Of a stretch of 64,000 bases of DNA, positions 32,825 through 45,000 are shown one piece after another. Every line of letters begins with the position of its first letter. Position 1 is the stretch's first letter. The notes under the pieces were generated by a model. The model saw nothing but the letters and a program-made list of their open reading frames with translations. It was not told the DNA's origin and searched no databases. The stretch comes from Macrotis lagotis (Eukaryota; Chordata; Mammalia; Peramelemorphia; Peramelidae): the NCBI RefSeq assembly GCF_037893015.1, contig NC_133666.1, forward strand, positions 256,624,294 through 256,688,293, given 5' to 3'. A program made the position numbers and the translations under genes.

Positions 32825-33060
32825 CAGAGACTGTTGTTCAGATGTTTCAGTCACGTCTGACTCTTCTGAGGCCAGGTTTGAACTCAGTAAGATGAGTCCA
32901 TACAACTCCACCCTCAGCGTTGTATCCATTGTGCCACCTGACTGCCTTTGATGTCAGAGGACCAGAGTTCAAATTCTAATTTTCTACTTATGCAATCTTG
33001 AACATAGTCACTGTATGTCTCTGGGCCTCAGATAATTCTTGATCTAGAAAAGGAGAGGCT
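32825..33060. repeat. Two abutting SINE fragments in opposite orientation
   Basis: 32825-32950 is a reversed RTE-tailed SINE with an internal deletion ('gttgttcagatgtttcagtc' jumping to 'gaggccaggtttgaactcag'). 32935-33060 reads forward as a MIR-type fragment ('agagttcaaattctaatttt', 'ctgggcctcagataatt'). Confidence 0.55.
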
Positions 33061-33519
33061 GACCACAGTTCTCTTGCTGGATGCTCTTCTGGTTCCAAGT
33101 TTACTCCATCATCTTCCCAGAATCTTCTCTCTGGTTCTGAGAATTCAAACAGTCATGGCTTCCCGCCCCGCCCCACCACCACCACATATACAGAAAGACA
33201 ATTTCATTACTGTTTTTAACCTTCTATACTACTTAAAAAACATCTTTTATTTAATCTGCTCACTTGATGGTTTCTACATTTGAATTCAGTTGTACTTTAA
33301 CCTGAGTCACCTTTCAGATATGATGTCTAGAAATAACACAATTACTATTTTATTCTATGAATTATATAAGCAAAAAAGGCTAATCATAAAACTTTATTGA
33401 ACCTTTTGTCTCTAGCAATGGCTAGGGCTATGAGACAGGACCTAGACCTCTGATTTTATTGTCAAAAAAACTCCCAGGTGAGAAAATTCCATCTGTCAAT
33501 GCAGATTGGCACCTTCTTT
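33061..33519. other. Unassigned sequence
   Basis: No gene or repeat recognised. It includes a short CCN-rich run near 33165-33185. Confidence 0.4.
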
Positions 33520-33655
33520 GCAATTCATAGTCTTGGAGAGTTGCACAGAACTTTAAAGTTTGGATGACTTACTCAGGGTGATAGTAATGTCAGGATTTAA
33601 GCCTAGGTCTTTCTGGTTTTCAGGCACACTCTCTATCCCCTGTGCCACTGTAAAA
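33520..33655 (-). repeat. MIR-type SINE fragment, minus strand
   Basis: 'ggatgacttactcagggtga' and 'tatcccctgtgccactgta' suggest a degraded reversed tRNA-SINE. Confidence 0.5.
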
Positions 33656-33904
33656 AAATACAATTTGTAAAGAACTCAAAATGTTCAGTACTCAAATGAA
33701 TCCATGAGCTCACCAATATGAATGTTCCTTCCAATGATACAGATTGCAGTCTATCCACACTTATCATTTCTGGGAGATTCTTGGCCATACCTTGCCATAA
33801 ATTGTTCTCATCAGGATCTACCCAAAATGCTATAAGTTTACTTCCTTTCTTCTGACATCATGAGGATGCTAGTGGGAGGCACTCAGGGTATCCATCTGTT
33901 AGTA

Positions 33905-34140
33905 ATCAATCAATAAGAATTTATTAAGTATTTACAATATTTCCCAAATGACAGTAAGCACAGGTGATATAAAGACAAGAGTGAAATAGTTCCTACCCTC
34001 CTACCCTCCAGGAACTTACATTCTAAGTGAGGAGACAATCCATGTATATATAAGTATACACACAATATATACAAAATAAATGCAGATATATTGGGAAGGG
34101 TCACTGGCCAATAAGAACCCAAACTTAAATGTATGTAGAA
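33905..34140 (-). mobile_element. L2 3' end fragment, minus strand
   Basis: 'aatcaatcaataagaattta', 'ctccaggaacttacattcta' and 'tatatacaaaataaatgcag' are reversed L2 3' end landmarks. Confidence 0.75.
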
Positions 34141-34148
34141 TATGCTTC

Positions 34149-34390
34149 TGAGGACAGCTAGGTGGCACAGTAGACACAATGGACCTGGCATAAGGAAGAC
34201 TGAGCTCAGATCCAGATGCAGATATGACATTGGGCAAATCATCTAACCATGTTTGCCTCAATTTCCTCATCTGTAAAATGATTAAGAGGAGAAAATGGCA
34301 AACCACTCCAATACATTTACCAAGAAAACCTCAATTGGGGTCATGAACAATCAAATATGACTGAAACAACAATAACAACAACAATAATGT
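34149..34390 (+). repeat. RTE-tailed SINE, plus strand
   Basis: Head 'gaggacagctaggtggcaca', middle 'cctcaatttcctcatctgta', tail 'atggcaaaccactccaatac', and an 'aacaacaataacaacaaca' end. Full-length order. Confidence 0.8.
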
Positions 34391-34539
34391 AATATAGTAT
34401 ATTTTCCCTGATATCCAACTTATGTAGGGGCTGAATAAATCTTTTTCCAAAAGTAAGAATGAATGAACCCCTGGTCCCAGTTTTGTGTATTTTTTTTCTA
34501 AGGCTCTAACTAGCATTTGTGTAGCACTCATTAGGTTTA

Positions 34540-34740
34540 CAAGATGTTATCTTAAGTGGCCTCAAAATAGCTCTGTTAACACAGATTTTTTTATTATATC
34601 CATTTTCTGGATGAGACAACTGACACCCAAAAAGCTTAGGTGACTTGACTTGGCCATACTACTACTACTACTACTTGTCGAGTAGCCTTGTTGCCTCCAA
34701 CTCCAGCTCTCTTTTCACTAAACTACCTGGCCACCTATAT
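34540..34740 (-). repeat. MIR-type SINE, minus strand
   Basis: 'attttctggatgagacaact' and 'aggtgacttgacttggcca', with a small TAC expansion (34660-34676) inside it. Confidence 0.6.
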
Positions 34741-35460
34741 CATAGTATTGTCCTTGGGAACAGACAAGATTATCATATTGTGGTCATCTGAAACCAGAAG
34801 AGTCACCAGAGGTCTAATAAGGCATAAATAACAATAATATTGTTTGCTACTAGCCTGGTAAGGAATCAGTCCAGGGAATGAACTCTGAATGAATGACTTA
34901 TTCCAGCAGCTAACCAATCCAGAAGCTGAGACATCATATCTTGCAAGCTAAAGGGACATGATGAGCAGGGTCAGAAGGGAGCTTGGTAGGAGAAACATTT
35001 TATCAAAATTCCTTTAAGTTGGAGTCCACCCTCCCAGGTACTGACTGGAGAGGAGAAAGTATGCCCTGATTTGGAGCAAAAGGGGGAAAATGTTTTTTGT
35101 AGCTCAGTAAACATACTTTTGTTGAAATATTAATTGGTTAATTGATATTGAAGAGATAACCACATGCTAACTGGCAATGGGGAATTGATGGGGTGGAGAG
35201 GGAATACACTAAATGTGGGCTCATGAACTATAGTATTAGGATCACTCATAAATCTGTTGGATCATCTTTACAACCCAGAAAGGAGAATCAGTGACAATAC
35301 TCTGAAAATCTAGGTCTGCTGATGAAAGATGGGGTTGGAAGAATAATGAACTAGGAGACTGCATATACTTCACAAAGCAGCTTTGGGAAGAAGTCCACTA
35401 GCAGCTAAAGGAATCAGGAAAACATTTGTCAGGTGGTGGACCCCTTTTTGTCTATCTTAC

Positions 35461-35463
<3 letters not shown>
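34741..35463. other. Unassigned sequence
   Basis: No gene or repeat recognised. Confidence 0.4.

Positions 35464-35526
<63 letters not shown>
35464..35526. repeat. (TA)n microsatellite
   Basis: About 60 bp of TA dinucleotides with one CA interruption. Confidence 0.95.
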
Positions 35527-35527
<1 letters not shown>

Positions 35528-35626
35528 ATGAAATACTTTCTTTTTTTTTCTTTTTTGAAATTCCTTGTTTGATATACATTCCAATCTGATAACACCCACT
35601 GTGAGCATCTCTATGTTCTGTTAGGT

Positions 35627-35880
35627 AGTGTGTTCAGTTATTTCAGTCTTGTTTGATTCTTCATGATCCCATTTGATGCTTTCTGGGCAGAGATATTGGA
35701 ATGATTTGCCATTTCCTTCTCCAGTTCATTTTACAGTTGAGGAAACTCAGGCAAAACAGGATTAAGTGGCTTAATAGGGTCATCCAGTCAAGTGTCTGAG
35801 GCCTGATTTGAACTTTTGAAGAAGTGTTTTCCAGATTCCAGGCCTGACACCTTATTCACTGCACCACCTGTATGTTCCTA
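35627..35880 (-). repeat. RTE-tailed SINE, minus strand
   Basis: Complete reversed order: 'gtgttcagttatttcagtct', 'gatttgccatttccttctcc', 'aagtggcttaatagggtcat' and 'cactgcaccacctgtatg'. Confidence 0.8.
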
Positions 35881-35983
35881 GTCCTCTGTTATATTCAGCT
35901 TCAATTACTTGTAATCTAATGTGTTCAATGTCTCACAGTGACATGACAACACTGCTAAAATATTGCTAAAATGATTAGGCTTA

Positions 35984-36141
35984 GGGGCGGCTAGGTGGCA
36001 CAGTGGATAGAGTACCTGCCCTAGAGTCAGGAGTACCTGAGTTCAAATCTGGCCTCAGACACTTAATAATTACCTAACTGCTTGTCCTTGGGCAATACTT
36101 AACCCCATTGCCTTGCAAAAAAAACCTAAAAAAAGAAAAAG
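35984..36141 (+). repeat. WSINE1-like SINE, plus strand
   Basis: 'ggggcggctaggtggcacag' to 'gccttgcaaaaaaaacctaa'. Near full length, with a small deletion in 'gggcaatacttaacccc'. Confidence 0.85.
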
Positions 36142-36239
36142 ATATCTTAACAAAGTGGCACACCTCTCTCAAGGTGGGAGAGAGGGGCTGAGTTACTAAT
36201 TTTAATTGAATGTGAATGGAATGATCACTCCCATGAAAT

Positions 36240-37230
36240 GGAAGCAGTTAGCAGAGTAGATTAAAAACAGAATTCTACAATACATTGTTTACAAGAAACA
36301 CATTTGAAGCAGATGCATATAGAGGAAAAGTAAAAGACTTGAGCAGAACATATTATGCTTTACCTGAAGTAAAAAAAAAGCAGGGATAGTAAACCTGATC
36401 TCAGACAAAGCAAAAACAAAAATCAATCTCATTAAAAGGAATGAGGAAGGAAACTTCCTAAAAGGTACCATTGACAATGAAGTAATAGAAATACTAAACA
36501 TGATTAATGTTGGAGAGGATCTAGGAAAACTGGGACACTAATGCACTGTTAGTGGAGTTGTGAACTTATCCAACCATTCTGGAGAACAATCTGAAATACA
36601 CCCAAAGGACAATAAAACAGCAATATCTCTACTAGGTCTACACCCCCAAAAAGATCATAAATAAGGGGAAAAGATCTTCATGCACAAAAATAGAAGCTCT
36701 TTTTTGTAGCACCAGAGAATTGTAAATTGAGGGGATGCCCATCAATTAGGGAATGACTGAACAAGTTATGATATATGAGTGTGGTGGAGTTTTATTGTTC
36801 TGTAAGAAATCATAATCAGATGGACTTTAGAAATGGCTGGAAAGACTTGCATTAACTGATGTTAAGTGAAGTGAGAAGAACCAGCAACACAGAATGATGA
36901 ACTATGATGAACAACTTTTCTCAGCAGTACAATGATCCAAGACAATTCTAAAGGACCTGTGATGGAAAATAGTATCCATATCAAATGAATGGGGTCTGGA
37001 TGCAGACCAAAGCATACTATTTTCAAATTTAAAAATTTATTTTATGGTTCATTTCTTTTTCTGTGTCATGGTTTCTTCCCCTTTTGTTCTAATTTTTCTT
37101 TCACATCATGACTAATATGGAAATAAGTTTTATAGATCAATATATGTTTATAACCTCTAACAGATTACTTGCTGTCAAGAGGAGGAAGGAGGGAGGGAAA
37201 AAAATTCAGAATTCATAATCTTACAAAAAA
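36240..37230 (+). mobile_element. L1 with endonuclease part joined to the ORF2 C-terminus
   Basis: 36240-36500 encodes part of the ORF2 endonuclease: 'LFTRNTFEADAYR'-like residues, then 'G-I-V-N-L-I-S-D-K-A', matching the L1 G-V-A-I-L-I-S-D-K motif. At about 36502 the sequence jumps to the ORF2 C-terminal region ('ggacactaatgcactgttag', 'ctactaggtctacacccc') and then the 3' UTR. The RT domain is missing. The 3' end is cut at 'aatgaatgttga' where the pentanucleotide tract begins. Confidence 0.75.
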
Positions 37231-37640
37231 TGAATGTTGATTATGGTATTTATTATGTTAATTATATATTATATTATATTAATTATATCATATTATATTA
37301 CATTATATTGTATTACATTACATTATATCATATCATATCATATCATGTTATAATTATGTTATATGATGTTATACTATGTTATATGTTATGTTATATTATT
37401 TATGTTATATCATATATTATATATTATATCATATTAATTATAATTATATCATGTCATATTATATCTTATTATATCACATCATATCATATCATTTTATATA
37501 ATATTATATCATAGTATATCATATTGTATTATGCTATATTATATTAATTATATTATACTATACTGTACTATATTATACCATACTATACCATACCATGCCA
37601 TGCCATGCCATACCATATCATATTATATCATATCATATCA
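37231..37640. repeat. Pentanucleotide-like AT-rich tandem repeat, about 400 bp
   Basis: Continuous variants of the 5-mer NNATA/TATNN: tatta, tatca, tgtta, ccata, ccatg. The composition drifts from TTATA-rich to CCATA/CCATG-rich and back. It lies exactly between two L1 fragments. The 94-residue frame across it is an artefact. Confidence 0.9.
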
Positions 37641-38972
37641 TAAGCAAACTAGGAGATCAGGGAATAGTTTACCTGTCAGATCTATGGAAAGAGAAGCAGT
37701 TTATAACTGAGGAAGAGATGAAGAACATCATTAAAAAACAAACTAGATAATTTTGATTACATTAAATTAAAAAGTTTTTACACAGATAAAACCACTGGAA
37801 CCAAGATCAAAAGAAATGTAGTAAATTGGCAAACAATTTTTACAACGAGTATTTCTGACAAAGGACTCATTTCTAAATTATATAGAGAACTGAGTCAAAT
37901 TTATAAAAAAAAACCAAAGAAACAAACCATTTCCCAATTGACAAATGGTCAAAGGATATGTGAAGGTAATTTACAGAAGAGGAAATCAAAGCAATCCATA
38001 GTCATGTGAAAAATTGCTCTAAATCATTACTGGTTGGAGAAATGCACATTAAAGCATCTCTGAGGTACGCCTTCACACCTCTCAGACTGGCTAATATGAC
38101 CAGAAAGGACAATGATCAATGTTGGAATGGAGGTAAGAAATCTGCGACACCAATGTATTGTTATTGGAGCTGTGAATTCATCCAGCCTTTCTGGAGAGCA
38201 ATCTGGAATTATGGCCAAAGGGCAATAAAAATGTGCATACCTGTAATATCACTACTGGGTCTATAACTGGAAGAGATCATGAAAAAGGGTAAAAGCATTA
38301 CTCATACAAAAATATTCATAGCAGCCCTGCTTGTGGTGGCAAAGAATTGGAAATTGAGCAAATGTCCATCAACTGGTGAATGGCTAAACAAATTGTGTTA
38401 TATGTATGTTATGTAACACTATTTTTCCATTAGAAACTGGGAGGCATGGAAATTCAGAGAAGCAGGGAAGTATATGCATGAACTGATGCTGAGCGAGACA
38501 AGCAGAACCAGAACATTGTACACCCTAACAGCAACATGGGGGTGATAATCAACTTTAATAGACTTGCTCATTCCATCAGTGCAACAATCAGGGACAATTT
38601 TAGGGTATCTGCGATGGAGAATGCCATCTATATCCAAAGAAAGAATTGAGTTTAAACAAAGACCAAAGACTATTATTACCTTTAGTTTAATTTTTTAAAA
38701 AAAGGTATCTTATGTAATTTTGCTATCTCTTAAATATTTTTTCCCCTAAGGATATGAGTTCTCTCTCTCATCACATTCAGTTTTGTTCAATGTATAATAG
38801 CATATAAACAATCTAAAGACTATCAGACTGCCTTTGGTGGGGGGTGGGGGTGGGAAAAGGGAAGCAAGATTGGGGGGGAAATTGTAAAATTCAAAAACAA
38901 AAAAATTTTAAAAATGAATGTTGAAAACTATCTTTGCATTTAATTAGAAAAATAAATAAAATTTTAAAATGG
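37641..38972 (+). mobile_element. 5'-truncated L1, ORF2 C-terminal third and 3' UTR, plus strand
   Basis: Contains 'cattaaattaaaaagttttt', 'tcatttctaaattatataga' and 'ttcccaattgacaaatggtc' of the ORF2 C-terminal region, the terminal 'gcaaagaattggaaattgag', a 3' UTR with 'gcaagattgggggggaaatt', and an A-rich end at 38972. Many stops. The same 3' UTR subfamily is seen at 42991-43422 and 56089-56776. Confidence 0.8.
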
Positions 38973-39099
38973 GTTTGTGTTTCTGGGATTATTTCTAGGA
39001 TTATTAAAGGAACTATTCAATTTTCTAAAAGGAATACAACCACTTTTCTTTCTGTTAAATTATGGGTATAATTCATTGTCTATTTGTACCATCTATTCC

Positions 39100-39282
39100 A
39101 CATATACATACTTTTTCTTTTTTAGTTTTTGCCATGCAATGGGGTTAAGTGGCTTGCCCAAGGCCACACGGCTGGATAATTATTAAGTATCTGAGGCCAG
39201 TTTTGAACTCAAGTATTCCTGACTCCAGGGCCAGTGCTCTATCCACTGAGCCACCTGGCTGCCCCTACATATGCATACTTTT
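39100..39282 (-). repeat. WSINE1-like SINE with 16 bp TSD, minus strand
   Basis: acatatacatactttt at 39100-39115 and acatatgcatactttt at 39267-39282, one mismatch. The SINE body 39116-39266 is complete. Confidence 0.87.
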
Positions 39283-39284
39283 AA

Positions 39285-40262
39285 CAAGCTCTGTCATCTT
39301 TCTAATATACCACAATTTATTGCATAGACTTTGTTCATCCACTTGATCTTTTCTTGTGGATAATCAAGACAAATTTTTCTGAGTGGTTACAGATCTGTAT
39401 AATTTCCCATGGCTTAATTCAGTCAGCACAATTCCATGCATAACATGGAAGCACCTGGAGGATGTCATGCACTTGAACTCCTCCTTGCCCTTGAACTCTG
39501 CACTGGATCTCTATCCCAGTGATAGACCCTTTGGCAAGAACATTTCACCCTATTTTATGCTTCACTTTATGTTTATGATCTGAGGGAACGGGGAATAGAA
39601 TTAGCTCAATTGTATGTTTCAAGAACTCTGCCGTGATTTTGAAATATACATGGAAAAACCTTTTGCTAGAACAGGTTTTAGTGCTTTTACTGTATCAAAT
39701 GCTTTTTTGGAGAAGCACTTATATTCTACACATCTTTTAGGCAGTAGTGATAGCTAAGATGTAGTCTGCTGTGAAAAATCACTTGCAAAGTTCTTTTTGT
39801 TTGTACCTGACACTCTCTTTTTTTTAGGGTTTTTTTTTTGCAAGGCAAATGGGGTTAAGTGACTTGCCCAAGGCCACACAGCTAGGTAATTATTAAGTGT
39901 CTGAGGCCCAATTTTAACTCAGGTACTCCTGACTCCAGGGCTGGTGCTCTATCCACTGTGACATCTAGCTGCCCCCTGACACTCTCTTTAAGGAAGAATT
40001 TGATGCGTATTTATATCATATGAGAAAGCAAACATATGAATAATTAGCAGTTATTTATCTCTTGATTTCCTTTTAAGGGATATTAGCAAATGATGAGCTT
40101 TTTTCCCCCCATGCTTTTGGTATCTTCCCTTATTTCAGATACCTTGTGAAGCTATCCCTCAATGTTCTATAAATTGTTCTACCTTTAACATATCTAATCT
40201 AGTTATATTTGATCTAATTTTCCCATTGTTCCATCTTTGTTCTTGATGGTGTTTTTTCTATT
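39285..40262 (-). mobile_element. RTE-type LINE remnant, minus strand, split by a SINE
   Basis: On the minus strand from 40262, the decayed translation resembles an RTE reverse transcriptase: about 40090-40150 gives G-K-I-P-K-A-W, then an N-Y-x-x-x-C-F-L-like end, recalling the N-Y-R-P-I-x-L-L motif. The downstream part 39285-39800 may be the rest of the RT. Heavily decayed. A WSINE1-like SINE sits at 39821-39975. Confidence 0.45.
39807..39989 (-). repeat. WSINE1-like SINE with perfect 14 bp TSD, minus strand
   Basis: ctgacactctcttt at 39807-39820 and 39976-39989. Complete reversed SINE between them, with a long oligo-T tail. Confidence 0.92.
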
Positions 40263-40265
40263 TCC

Positions 40266-40268
40266 TCA

Positions 40269-40325
<57 letters not shown>
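40266..40325. repeat. (CA)n microsatellite
   Basis: About 28 CA units. Confidence 0.95.
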
Positions 40326-40328
<3 letters not shown>

Positions 40329-40394
40329 GACTGTGATGTTAGAGAACCAATGAGGTGACTGTTTTCTTTGATGGAATCTTATAACTAATCAACC

Positions 40395-40840
40395 AATAAC
40401 GATTTGAGAACCTGGTACTATGTACCAGACTCTGTTAAACATTGGGGATATAAGAAGAGGCAAAAAACAGTATATACTTATGAAGAAGACAATATGCAAA
40501 CAAATCTATACAAAGCAAATTATATGCAAGTATGATAGAAATTAGTTTTTAAAGAGAAGACATGAGAATTGAGCAGTGGAAAAGTCCTCCAGAAAAAGAA
40601 AGGAGTTTAGCAGGAACTTAAAGGAAGCTAGAGAGATGAGTGGGTAGAGCAGAAGAGGTAGAATGTTCCAAATATGGGGTCATTCAAAGAAAATGCCCAG
40701 GGCTGAAAGATGGAATATCTTGTTTGTGCAGCAGTCAGCATACCAGTGTCACTGAATCAAAGAATATATGTCAGAGAATAAGGTGTAAGAAGACTGAAAA
40801 GATAGGCAAGAGCTAGGTTATAAAGGGTTTTTAAAAATCT
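40395..40840 (-). mobile_element. L2 3' half fragment, minus strand
   Basis: 'aatcaaccaataacgatttg', 'aaggaagctagagagatgag', 'tgcccagggctgaaagatgg' and 'agaataaggtgtaagaagac' follow the reversed L2 order. Confidence 0.75.
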
Positions 40841-41358
40841 TTTCTGATTTTTTCCCTTTTATTTTTTGCCCCCACACCAAAGCCCTTGGAATGACTTTGT
40901 CCCTCATAAGATTTTATACTGGTCTTTATATTCTATTTTAACCTAGTGCTACCTTTGGCTCTTAACTCTCTTTACTTTGTAAGTAAATCAAGAGTCTGTT
41001 CACTAAAATACTTTTAAGACTTTTTTGGTCCCCTGTTATCATAATTGATTTATATTAATTAGTTTTCTATATAAGAGTGTTACTTTTGATATCAGTGTCA
41101 TTTCTACTGTTATTTATCAATTTTTTATCAATAACTTGTTTAAATAAATCCACATTGAGTTATTTCAATTGTATGCTGTACTTTTTTGCATAATTAATCT
41201 TCTATATTAATTCTAATAGTTAATTGAAAATGTTGATAGTCTGACTACACATAGTCAACTGATTCGGGCATGACTTTCATATAAATAAGAAGCCTTTGCC
41301 TGTCAAAACATAAGTTTAATGATTTAAATGGTAATAAATATTTCATATAACTTATGTA
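40841..41358. other. Unassigned T-rich sequence
   Basis: No gene recognised. Possibly an old reversed LINE. Confidence 0.35.
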
Positions 41359-41365
41359 TGATATA

Positions 41366-41418
<53 letters not shown>
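41359..41418. repeat. (TA)n microsatellite
   Basis: About 58 bp of TA dinucleotides. Confidence 0.95.
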
Positions 41419-41422
<4 letters not shown>

Positions 41423-41540
41423 GAAATACATCTGTATACATTCACTGCTCTCTGTGTCCAGCACATTTTTTTGGTCTGACAAAAGTATTCATGATATAAA
41501 GCCATGAGGTTTCTGTGTAGCCTACAAGCTTTTTGGTTAC

Positions 41541-41693
41541 TTTTTTTTTTAGGTTTTTGCAAGGCAAATGGGGTTAAATGTCTTGCCCAAGGCCACACAG
41601 CTAGGTAATTATTAAGTGTCTGAGGCCAGATTTGAATTCAGGTACTCCTGACTTCAAGGCTGGTGCTCTACCCGCTGCACCACCTAGCTGCCC
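41541..41693 (-). repeat. WSINE1-like SINE, minus strand
   Basis: Complete reversed SINE ('ggtttttgcaaggcaaatgg' to 'gcaccacctagctgcccc'). The flanks ttggttac and ttggctat are a possible mutated TSD. Confidence 0.85.
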
Positions 41694-41699
41694 CTTTGG

Positions 41700-42100
41700 C
41701 TATTTATTTCTGATCCATGTTTCCTTCCAATATATTTCTTGTCATTATTACTTATTTTTATCTTTGCATTAAGGTTGTTTAGTATCAGAGTGTATGAGTT
41801 AATACGGAAGATATTACTGAATTATTTGTAGAATTTCTCCGACTGTTCATCCTCTAAAACAGATGGCGTAAAGATGCTGCAACTATTTTCATAATGAAAA
41901 GAGAAGGAAGGAAGGAAAAAATTTGGTTAAATGCCTTATTTATATTTTAAGTTAGTACTTAAGGCTGCACAAAGAACTTTCTTTACAACAGCCATATGGA
42001 GCAAATAGTCCTTTTTTCAGAAAACTTCAAGGATTGGAACGTGTTTCCTCAGTCAGAAAGTGTAGAAACCAGAAGACAAACTCCAGGGAGACAGTGGCTC
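41700..42100. other. Unassigned sequence
   Basis: No gene or repeat recognised. Confidence 0.4.
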
Positions 42101-45000
42101 AATGGTATTGCTGGATCAAAGGGTATGCCCATTTTTATTGCCCTTTGGGCATAATTCCAAATTGCTCTCCAGCAAGGTTGGATCAGTTCACAGCTCCACC
42201 AACAATGTATTAGTGTCCCAGATATTTTTCCAGTTATTTGCATCTGATTTTATTTGTGTGAAAAGTATTTTATAGTTGTTTTCATAGTTTCTGAGACTGT
42301 CTTGGCAGGTAGATTCCCAAATATTTTATCTTGTCTGAAATTATTTTAAATGGGATTTCTCTTTCTAACTCTTGTTGCCGTATCTTGCTAGTAATATATA
42401 GAAATACTGAGAATTTATGTGGGTTTATTTTATATCCTGCAATTTTACTAAAGTTACTAATTGTTTCCAGTAGTTTTTAGATGATCTTTTAGAGTTCTCT
42501 AGGTAGACCATCATATCATCTACAAAGAATGAAAGCTTTATTTCTTCCTTCCCAATTCTAATTCCTTCAATTTCTTTTTCTTCTCTTATTGCTGAAGCTC
42601 ACATTTCTAAAAAAATTTTGAATAGTAGTGGTGATAACAAGCATCCTTGTTTCATTACTGATATTATTGGGAATGCCGCTAGTTATTCCATTGCATACAA
42701 TTGTTGATAGCTTCAGATAGATACTGCTTATCATTCTAAGGGAAAATCCATTTATTTTTATGTGTGCTAATGTTTTTAGTAGGAATGGGTCTTTATTCTG
42801 TCAAAGGCTTTTTCAGCATCTATTGAGGTAATCATGATTTCTGTTAGGTTTGTTATTGATATAGTCAATTATAATGACAGTTTCCCTAATATTGAACCAA
42901 TCCTGCATTCCTGGAATAGATCTTACTTGGTCATAGTGTATTATCCTAGTGATTGCTTTGCTAAGATTTTATTTAAGATTTTTGCATCCAACTGAGTGAG
43001 ATGAGCAGAACCAGAAAAACACTGTAGACCCTAACAGCAACATGGGAGTGATGTTCAACCTTGAAGGACTTGCTCATTCCATCAGTGCAACAATCAGGAA
43101 AAATTTTAGGCTGTCTGCAAAGGAGAGTGCCAGCTGTATCCAGATAAGGAGCTGTGGAGTTTGAACAAAGTGCAAGGACTATTCCCTTTAATTTAGGAAA
43201 AAACCAGATAGCTTATTGTCTGATCTTGTTACCTCTTAGACTTCTCTTCTCTTTAAGGATATGATTTCTCTCTCATCACACCCAATTTAGATCAAGGTAC
43301 AACATGGAAACAAAGTAAAGACTGACAGAGTGCTTTCTATGGGCGGGGAGGGGAGAGGGAAGCAAGATTGGGGGGAAATTGTAAAACTCAAATAATATCT
43401 TTAATAAAAATAAATTTTTAAAAAGATTTTTGCATCCATATTAATTAGGGAAATTGGTCTATATTTTTTTCTTTGTCTTGATTCTTCCTGGTTTAGGTAT
43501 CAGCACCATATTGGTGTCATAGAAAGAGTAAGGTAGAGTTCCATCTTCAACTATTTTTCCAAACAGTTTATATAGAATTTGAACCAATTATTCCTTAAAT
43601 GTTTAATAGAATTCACTTGTGAATCCATTTGGCCCTGGAGATTTTTTTTCTTAGGGAGTTCATTGATGGATTGTTGAATTTCTTTTTCTGAGATAGGGTC
43701 TTTTAGGTATTTAATTTCTTCTTCATTTAACCTGAGCAACTTATAGTTTTGTAAATATTCATCCATTTCACCTAGATATAGTTGGGCAAAATAGTTCTGA
43801 ATTATTACTTTAATTTGCTCATTGGTGATGAGTTTACCTTTTTCATTTTTTATACTAGTAATTTGGTTTTCTTCTTTCTTTTTTAAATCAAATGAACCAA
43901 AGATTTATCTATTTTATTGTTTTTTCCCATAAAACCAACTCTTGGTTTTATTTATTAGTTCAATAGTTTTCTTGCTTTTGATTTTATTAATTTCTCCTTT
44001 AATTTTTGAATTTCTAATTTGGTATTTAATTGGGGGTTTTTAATTTGTTCTTTTTCTAATTTTTAGTTGCATACTTAATTAATTGATGTCCTCTTTTTCT
44101 ATTTTATTCATCTAAGCATTTAGAGATATAATATATCCCCTAATAATTGCTTTGGCTGTATCCCATAAGTTTTAGTATGTTGTCTCATTATTGTCATTGT
44201 CTAGGATGAAATCATTAATTCTATCTATAATTTGTTGTTTTATCCACTCATTCTTTATAATGAGTTTCCAATTAGTTTTAGATCTATGTCTCCATGGCCC
44301 AGTATTGCATGTGATTTTTATTGCATTATGGTCTGAGAAGGAAGTATTCACTATTTCTGCCTTTCTGCATTTCATTATGCAGTTTTTATGCCCTAGTACA
44401 TGGGTCAATTTTTATGTAAGTGCCATATACTGCTGAAAAAAATGTCATATTCCTTTCTATGCCCATTCAATTTTCTCCAAAGGTCTAAGTCTATCATGTC
44501 TAGATTTTCTAACATTCTATTTACCTCTTTAATTTCCTTCTTGTTTATTTTATAATTAGATTTATCTGATTCTGGGGGGGGTGAGATCCCCCACCTGTAG
44601 ACTTTTGCTGTCTATGTCTTCTGGTAACTGATTCAGTTTCCCTCCAAGAATTCGGATGCTATACTGCTCAGTGCATGCATATTTAGATTTGGAATTGCTT
44701 CATGGTCTATGGTACCTTTTAGGAAGATATAGTTTCCTTCCTTATTTCTTTTAATGAGATCTATTTTTGCAACTGCTTTTCTGAGATAAGGATGCTACTC
44801 CTGCCTTTTTCAGTTCAGTTGAAGCAAGATATAGTCTGCTCCAACCTTTTACCTTTACTCTATATGTTTCTATCTGCTTCAAAAGAGTTTCTTGTAAGCA
44901 ACATATTGCAGGATTCTACTTTTTAATCCACTCTGCTAACTGCTTATGTTTTATGGGATAGTTCATCCCATTCACATTCAAAGTTACTATTTCTAACTCT
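42101..45000 (-). pseudogene. Decayed L1 ORF2 (endonuclease and reverse transcriptase)
   Basis: Landmarks: minus-strand 44172-44408 encodes 'TSFSDHNAIKI' (the endonuclease S-D-H motif), and 43551-43766 encodes '[20 protein letters not shown]' and '[12 protein letters not shown]', the linker before RT. Around 43620 'ggccctggag' corresponds to the S-P-G-P-D-G region. Many stops and frameshifts, plus the insertion at 42991-43422, make it non-functional. Confidence 0.78.
42975..43438 (+). mobile_element. 5'-truncated LINE 3' end inserted in L1 ORF2, 16 bp TSD
   Basis: aagatttttgcatcca at 42975-42990 and 43423-43438 flanks a 432 bp insert (42991-43422) in opposite orientation to the host L1. It carries the L1 3' UTR of the subfamily seen at 38400-38972 ('tgctcattccatcagtgcaa', 'gcaagattggggggaaatt'). 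Confidence 0.9.

Noticed and set aside
37230-37514. 94-residue frame rich in Y and I
   Set aside because: It is a translation of the pentanucleotide tandem repeat.
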